A stretch of DNA of 10,428 nt from Campylobacter sp. GTDB lineage: Bacteria > Campylobacterota > Campylobacteria > Campylobacterales > Campylobacteraceae. Numbering within the stretch: position 1 is the first letter of the stretch; each line of letters begins with the position of its first letter. A program made the position numbers and the translations under genes. The stretch lies in the NCBI GenBank assembly GCA_017506845.1, contig JAFVMP010000172.1, positions 1-10,428 on the forward strand, written 5' to 3'. Positions 6,282 through 10,428 of the stretch are shown piece by piece. The notes beneath the pieces were generated by a model. The model was given only the letters and a program-made list of their open reading frames with translations. It made no database searches and was not told where the DNA came from.

Positions 6282-7823
6282 TTGGGTAGGGACAATTTAT
6301 TTTTTGCTTCAGTCTTTATCATTTCTTTAGTTGTCTTTTTTATATGGGGATATGGATATATATCTAGCCATCATTTAATCTTTTTTATTTTAGCTAGTGT
6401 TTTTGGCTTATTTATGGCCTTTAATATTGGTGGTAATGATGTTGCTAATGCATTTGGTACAAGCGTAGGTGCTAAGACTCTTACTATTAAACAAGCGCTA
6501 ATTATAGCAGCTGTATTTGAGCTAAGCGGTGCTGTATTTGCCGGTGCAGAGGTTACTAATACTATTAGAAGTGGTATAGTTACACTGCCAAATAATGGCG
6601 ATATAAATCCTATGGTATTTGCCGCGGTTATGCTTTCAGCTCTTATGAGTGCTGGAATTTGGCTATTTGTAGCGACTAAAAAGGGCTTGCCAGTATCTAC
6701 TACTCATGCTATTGTAGGTGGTATAGTTGGATCTGGTCTTATGATGGGGTATCTATATTATAATGATGGCAATACCCTAGATATGGTTAAATGGAGTTCT
6801 ATAGGCAGCATTGCTCTTAGCTGGGTTTTATCTCCGTTAATGGGCGGGGTGATTGCTTATATTGTTTTTGGCTATATTAAGTCTAAAATTATCACACCAA
6901 GTCTAGACCTACATGCTCAAATCAAAGCGATAAAAGCACAAAAAAGAGCCTTTAAAAAGAACTATATAAATGAACTATCTAGCAAGAGTGAATCAGAGCA
7001 AATTCAAGAGCTTAAAGCTATTGCTATGAGCTATGATGAGAGAATCACAGGTAGTGGTCCTTTTAGAGATAAGATTAGAGAGTTCAAAGGTCAAGAAAAG
7101 CTAATTGATACAATGAAATATATGAGACTTCATATCCCGATTTTAGCAGCAGTTGCAGCGATGATTATCTCATCTACACTGCTATTTAAAGGGCTAAAAC
7201 ATATGAATTTAACTTTTAGCACTATTGAGACTATATGGATTTTATGTGTTATTGGTACGGTTGCATATTTGCTTAGTTTCTCGATTGTTAATATGATGAA
7301 AAGAGATAACCCGCAAAAAGGGATTAATAGAATCTTTGGCTGGTTTCAGATCTTTACTGCTTCGTCTTTTGCATTTTCTCATGGTGCAAATGATATCGCT
7401 AATGCCGTTGGACCATTTGCTGCGATTTTAGATGTGTTAAAAAGTGGCACTATTAATAGCACCACAGTGATCCCTACAGTAGCTATGGTTACATTTGGCG
7501 TAGCACTTGTCGTGGGACTATGGTTTTTAGGTAAAGAGGTTATTACTACAGTTGGAAGTAAGCTAACAGAGATCTTGCCTACTACTGGATTTAGTGCTGA
7601 GCTAGCTGCTAGTATTGTTATCTTAATAGCTACTAAAATGGGATTACCAATTAGCTCAACTCATGTTTTAATAGGCGCAGTTTTAGGTATAGGCCTATAT
7701 AATCGTAATGCTAACTGGGGAATGTTAAAGCCAATTGGCCTAGCATGGATAATTACTCTACCAATAGCGATGATAGGTTCTGCTATTGGATTTGTAATAG
7801 TAGTAAATGTACTAGGATTATGA
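6282..7823 (+). CDS. pit: PiT-family inorganic phosphate transporter
   Basis: Inner-membrane, ion-coupled low-affinity phosphate uptake (PHO4 family). 513 residues from a TTG start supported by GGAGG. The two inverted family signatures are present: FNIGGNDVANAFGTSVGA (47-64) and FSHGANDIANAVGPFAA (365-381); related STTHA and SSTHV motifs follow each. Hydrophobic segments cover both halves, for example residues 7-27, 32-47, 66-88, 104-130 and 140-160. Between them lies a hydrophilic, Lys/Glu-rich, likely cytoplasmic loop (about 198-285), as usual for PiT proteins. The coupling ion (H+ or Na+) cannot be read from sequence. It is the last gene of the operon, 35 nt after pdxA and followed at once by a terminator. 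C. jejuni has a similar phosphate permease, and no PhoU-like partner gene is adjacent. The symbol is generic. Confidence 0.93.
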   Translation: MGRDNLFFASVFIISLVVFFIWGYGYISSHHLIFFILASVFGLFMAFNIGGNDVANAFGTSVGAKTLTIKQALIIAAVFELSGAVFAGAEVTNTIRSGIVTLPNNGDINPMVFAAVMLSALMSAGIWLFVATKKGLPVSTTHAIVGGIVGSGLMMGYLYYNDGNTLDMVKWSSIGSIALSWVLSPLMGGVIAYIVFGYIKSKIITPSLDLHAQIKAIKAQKRAFKKNYINELSSKSESEQIQELKAIAMSYDERITGSGPFRDKIREFKGQEKLIDTMKYMRLHIPILAAVAAMIISSTLLFKGLKHMNLTFSTIETIWILCVIGTVAYLLSFSIVNMMKRDNPQKGINRIFGWFQIFTASSFAFSHGANDIANAVGPFAAILDVLKSGTINSTTVIPTVAMVTFGVALVVGLWFLGKEVITTVGSKLTEILPTTGFSAELAASIVILIATKMGLPISSTHVLIGAVLGIGLYNRNANWGMLKPIGLAWIITLPIAMIGSAIGFVIVVNVLGL

Positions 7824-7824
7824 T

Positions 7825-7851
7825 AATTTAGCAGGGATTTTCTGCTAAATT
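7825..7851 (+). terminator. Terminator after the phosphate transporter
   Basis: A perfect 10-bp inverted repeat (AATTTAGCAG at 7825-7834, CTGCTAAATT at 7842-7851) with a 7-nt loop begins one base after the transporter stop. The T-tract after it is poor (TGCTGGTTT), so termination may be partial. It separates the operon from the flgL promoter just downstream. Confidence 0.65.
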
Positions 7852-7861
7852 TGCTGGTTTG

Positions 7862-7877
7862 GGAATAGTATTTGCTT
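7862..7877 (+). promoter_or_regulatory. Sigma-54 (RpoN) promoter of flgL
   Basis: GGAATAGTATTTGCTT has GG at 7862-7863 and GC at 7874-7875 with the exact 10-nt interval, matching the Campylobacter sigma-54 form. A start near 7887 gives a 22-nt leader containing the Shine-Dalgarno AGGAG (7897-7901). Hook and hook-associated genes in Campylobacter are known to be RpoN-dependent, so motif and gene role agree. Confidence 0.8.
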
Positions 7878-7908
7878 GTAAAATTTCTAAATTTTTAGGA
7901 GAGTGCAA

Positions 7909-10428
7909 ATGCGTATAACCAACCAGCTTATGAATTTCAATAATGTCTATAACTACCAAAAGAACTCCAACTCACTATATCAGTCTCAGCAGGCTTTTAG
8001 TACAGGGTTAAAAATCAATTACGCCTATGAAGGTAGCGGTATCTATGTCGATGCTGCTAGGCTGGAGTATGAGAGTAATCTACTCAAACAAGTAGAATCT
8101 ACAACACTAAAGGCTACTGAATTTTCAAAAAATAGCGATAAAGCGTTAAATGATTTTGTGCTAAAGCTAACTGAATTTAAAACTAAACTAATCCAAGCAG
8201 CTAATGATATTCACGATGTAACCTCTCGTAATGCTATTGCTAATGACCTAGAGGGTATCAAGCAAAATCTAATCGATATAGCTAATACTACTATAAATGG
8301 CCAGTATCTATTCTCAGGAACTGCGCTAGATACTATGCCAATTGATGATTTAGGCAACTATAATGGTAATGCTGAGAGTATAAAAGCAGTAATTGGCACT
8401 AATCAAACTTCTAACTACAATATCAACGGTGAATCACTATTTCTAGGCTCGGATAATGACTATAAAAAGGTTATAACAACAAATGTGAATTTGGTTAATA
8501 ATTATAATAAATTCCTTTACCCAACTGATAATGAGAAATTTGTCGGACTTGATGATGATTTAAGAGATTTAATAGGTGAAAACTATCGTAGCGAAGAGTA
8601 TAACAAGGTTAATAAACCAAAAGAGGACGATTTTAAAATAGAAGCAGTAGAAAATCAACCAACTACATTTTTCTTACAAGGTAGAAAACCAGATGGTTCT
8701 ACATTTTCTACCAAGGTAACTATGACCCCAGACTCATCTATCCAAAGCCTACTAGATAATATCGGCTACGCTCTAGGCAATGATAAAGATGGCAAAAATC
8801 CATTAGTTAAAGTAACTCTAAATAATAGCGGCCAAATCGAGATAACTGATATTAGAAATGGTAATCAGATGATGGAGCTTCATCTATTTGGCCTTACTCC
8901 GCAACAATCAACTGAGAAGTATAAACTTGGTGATATTGAAATAAATATCAATCCAAATACTGCTGATGATTACAAAGTAACAACTACTAGAGATGATAAA
9001 GGTAATATTACAGAAATAAAAGCCGTGAAAAATAACATTACCTATACAATTACAAATAACAATGGTCAAATTCAAGTAAATGGTCAAGCGGTTGCCGGGA
9101 ATTTTGGCAACCCTCCATTTGCTTTGGATTTAGATGATTTAAATAATAATGGTATAGATGCAGCTGATTTTAAAATTTTTGATTCAAATGATGCAAACCA
9201 AGTTAAAAATATGTCAACTACCAAAGTTCGTGATAAAGATGGTTCATGGGTTGATGTAAGTGCCTTAACCGATTTAGAAACTATCGAAGAAAATGTCAAA
9301 AATGGCAAAGTATATCTAACTGAATTTATCAAAAGCGACTTTAAAGACACTCTAGGGGTTAAAAACGATGCTACTGACTATAACAAGCTACAATTTGCCC
9401 AAAAAGATAATATCCTAACTGGTTCAGTCTCTCAAGTAGTCAAGGGTAAAAATACATTTGCTACTGATGCTACTAAGCTAAAAGATGTAGCCGGAGCTGG
9501 ACTGCAAGATAACAAAGATAGCAATATGACAATGCATATTAAATCTAAAAATGGCAATTATTATGAGGTAAAAATTCAGTTTACTGACCCAATTTCTGCT
9601 AGCGACCCTAAGGCTACATCTCTAAGTATTACTCAAGTTGATCAAGATGGTAATCCAGTAAATCCACCAGCTAATCCAGTTTATCAAGGCAATATTATGC
9701 TAGGTAAATACAATGAAGCTACTCAAAAAACCGATGGCGTAGTAACTAGCGCCAATGATATCAGCTACAAGCAGATAAATGATATAGTAGCTATGGTAGC
9801 AGCTGGAAATATGCCTGACGATGATATTTCAAATGCATTTAATACTAATATGAATGGGTTGTTTAATACTGTTGTTAATCAAAATCCACCACAAGTAACA
9901 GATATTAATGCAGTTAAAACAGGATTAAAAAATAATATTAACGACCAAGAAATTCTTACAATAATTGATAATGCAGTTGATGAGGCTTTTAATGGTGCAA
10001 CTCAAGCCAATGAAAATATAATGCAAAAAATAAAAGATATAGTTATAAATGATCCTGTATATGCTACTGGTAGATTTGAAGCCTATAATAAAGCAGTTGA
10101 TGCAGCTAGTGCGAGTGTAAATGTAGAATTAAATTATCGTGGTCAAATGCAAGTTACTGATAAAAGCTCAACTGCTACAAATATCGAAGTTACAATTTTT
10201 GAAGAGTTTAGCGCTGGTAAGCCTGAGTTTGGAAAAGATGCTAACTCTAGCGTAGAAGGCTCGCTATTTAACTTTACTGCTAATAATATGATTAGCATAG
10301 ATGAGCCAAGTGTGGATATTTTTAAAGATTTAGATGCTATGATAGCAGCTGTAAGAGATGGTAGCTATAGAGGCAATCCAGATGGTACTAATGCTCGTAC
10401 TACTGGAATCCAAGGCGCTCTAAAGAGA
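7909..10428 (+). CDS. flgL: Flagellar hook-associated protein 3, FlgL (3' end outside window)
   Basis: Junction protein between hook (via FlgK) and flagellin filament, exported through the flagellar channel. The frame is open for 840 codons from the ATG at 7909 to the right edge with no stop. It starts MRITNQLMNFNNVYNYQK, the usual FlgL opening, and has AGGAG 7 nt upstream. Residues 1-145 form the N-terminal helical D0/D1 part (FSTGLKI; INGQYLFSGT at about 133-142, the standard FlgL landmark). Residues about 146-795 are a huge middle region of beta-rich, Asn/Asp-rich exposed domains. From about 795 the C-terminal helical part begins (VDIFKDLDAMIAAV, TTGIQGALKR), so only some tens of residues are missing. 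E. coli FlgL has 317 residues; Campylobacter FlgL is about 750, so this one is large even for the genus. No cleavable signal peptide, as expected. Driven by the sigma-54 promoter just upstream. Confidence 0.94.
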   Translation, partial: MRITNQLMNFNNVYNYQKNSNSLYQSQQAFSTGLKINYAYEGSGIYVDAARLEYESNLLKQVESTTLKATEFSKNSDKALNDFVLKLTEFKTKLIQAANDIHDVTSRNAIANDLEGIKQNLIDIANTTINGQYLFSGTALDTMPIDDLGNYNGNAESIKAVIGTNQTSNYNINGESLFLGSDNDYKKVITTNVNLVNNYNKFLYPTDNEKFVGLDDDLRDLIGENYRSEEYNKVNKPKEDDFKIEAVENQPTTFFLQGRKPDGSTFSTKVTMTPDSSIQSLLDNIGYALGNDKDGKNPLVKVTLNNSGQIEITDIRNGNQMMELHLFGLTPQQSTEKYKLGDIEININPNTADDYKVTTTRDDKGNITEIKAVKNNITYTITNNNGQIQVNGQAVAGNFGNPPFALDLDDLNNNGIDAADFKIFDSNDANQVKNMSTTKVRDKDGSWVDVSALTDLETIEENVKNGKVYLTEFIKSDFKDTLGVKNDATDYNKLQFAQKDNILTGSVSQVVKGKNTFATDATKLKDVAGAGLQDNKDSNMTMHIKSKNGNYYEVKIQFTDPISASDPKATSLSITQVDQDGNPVNPPANPVYQGNIMLGKYNEATQKTDGVVTSANDISYKQINDIVAMVAAGNMPDDDISNAFNTNMNGLFNTVVNQNPPQVTDINAVKTGLKNNINDQEILTIIDNAVDEAFNGATQANENIMQKIKDIVINDPVYATGRFEAYNKAVDAASASVNVELNYRGQMQVTDKSSTATNIEVTIFEEFSAGKPEFGKDANSSVEGSLFNFTANNMISIDEPSVDIFKDLDAMIAAVRDGSYRGNPDGTNARTTGIQGALKR

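Noticed and set aside
9084..9350. 88-codon open frame on the minus strand
   Set aside because: It lies wholly inside flgL, whose frame is continuous; no ribosome site or recognisable protein.
1..10428. Search for CRISPR arrays, insertion sequences, tRNA or other RNA genes, toxin-antitoxin or defence genes
   Set aside because: No regularly spaced repeats, transposase motifs, terminal inverted repeats, tRNA-like folds or such genes were seen; gaps between genes are short and explained by promoters and terminators.

Overview
The window is AT-rich, tightly packed epsilonproteobacterial (Campylobacterota) DNA, most likely from a Campylobacter. Three things point there: a flagellin whose C-terminus is close to Campylobacter FlaA/FlaB, a very large FlgL, and the gene order biotin carboxylase - small protein - bpt - J-domain protein, which I recall from Campylobacter jejuni (around Cj1037c to Cj1034c). 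pdxJ-pdxA sit elsewhere in C. jejuni as far as I recall, so this is probably another species of the genus. I cannot name the species.

Layout, all genes on the + strand. (1) 1-1092: 3' part of a flagellin gene, closed by a strong hairpin terminator at 1102-1138. (2) 1093-1292: intergenic stretch with a promoter. (3) 1293-3675: three tightly packed genes: pycA (biotin carboxylase subunit, probably of a two-subunit pyruvate carboxylase), a 70-residue protein of unknown function, and bpt (leucyl-transferase of the N-degron pathway). (4) 3676-3728: short gap with a sigma-54-like promoter and a hairpin that covers the next Shine-Dalgarno. (5) 3729-7823: a J-domain protein, pdxJ, pdxA and a PiT-type phosphate transporter, spaced as an operon and ended by a hairpin at 7825-7851. 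(6) 7862-7877: sigma-54-like promoter of flgL. (7) 7909-10428: flgL, open to the right edge. It is uninterrupted for 840 codons and lacks only its C-terminal end. No gap is longer than about 200 bases.

How the parts fit. Flagellin (filament) and FlgL (hook-filament junction) bracket housekeeping genes. PycA feeds oxaloacetate, PdxJ and PdxA make pyridoxal phosphate, PiT imports phosphate, and Bpt marks proteins for ClpS/ClpAP-type degradation. The most interesting signal is that the 16-nt promoter core ahead of the J-domain/pdxJ/pdxA/pit operon is nearly identical (one mismatch) to that ahead of flgL, at almost the same distance from the start codon. This suggests the operon may be partly under flagellar sigma-54 control. 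Such a link is plausible because PLP is the cofactor of the aminotransferase PseC, which makes the sugar that decorates Campylobacter flagellin. I see no mobile element, CRISPR, RNA gene or defence system here.
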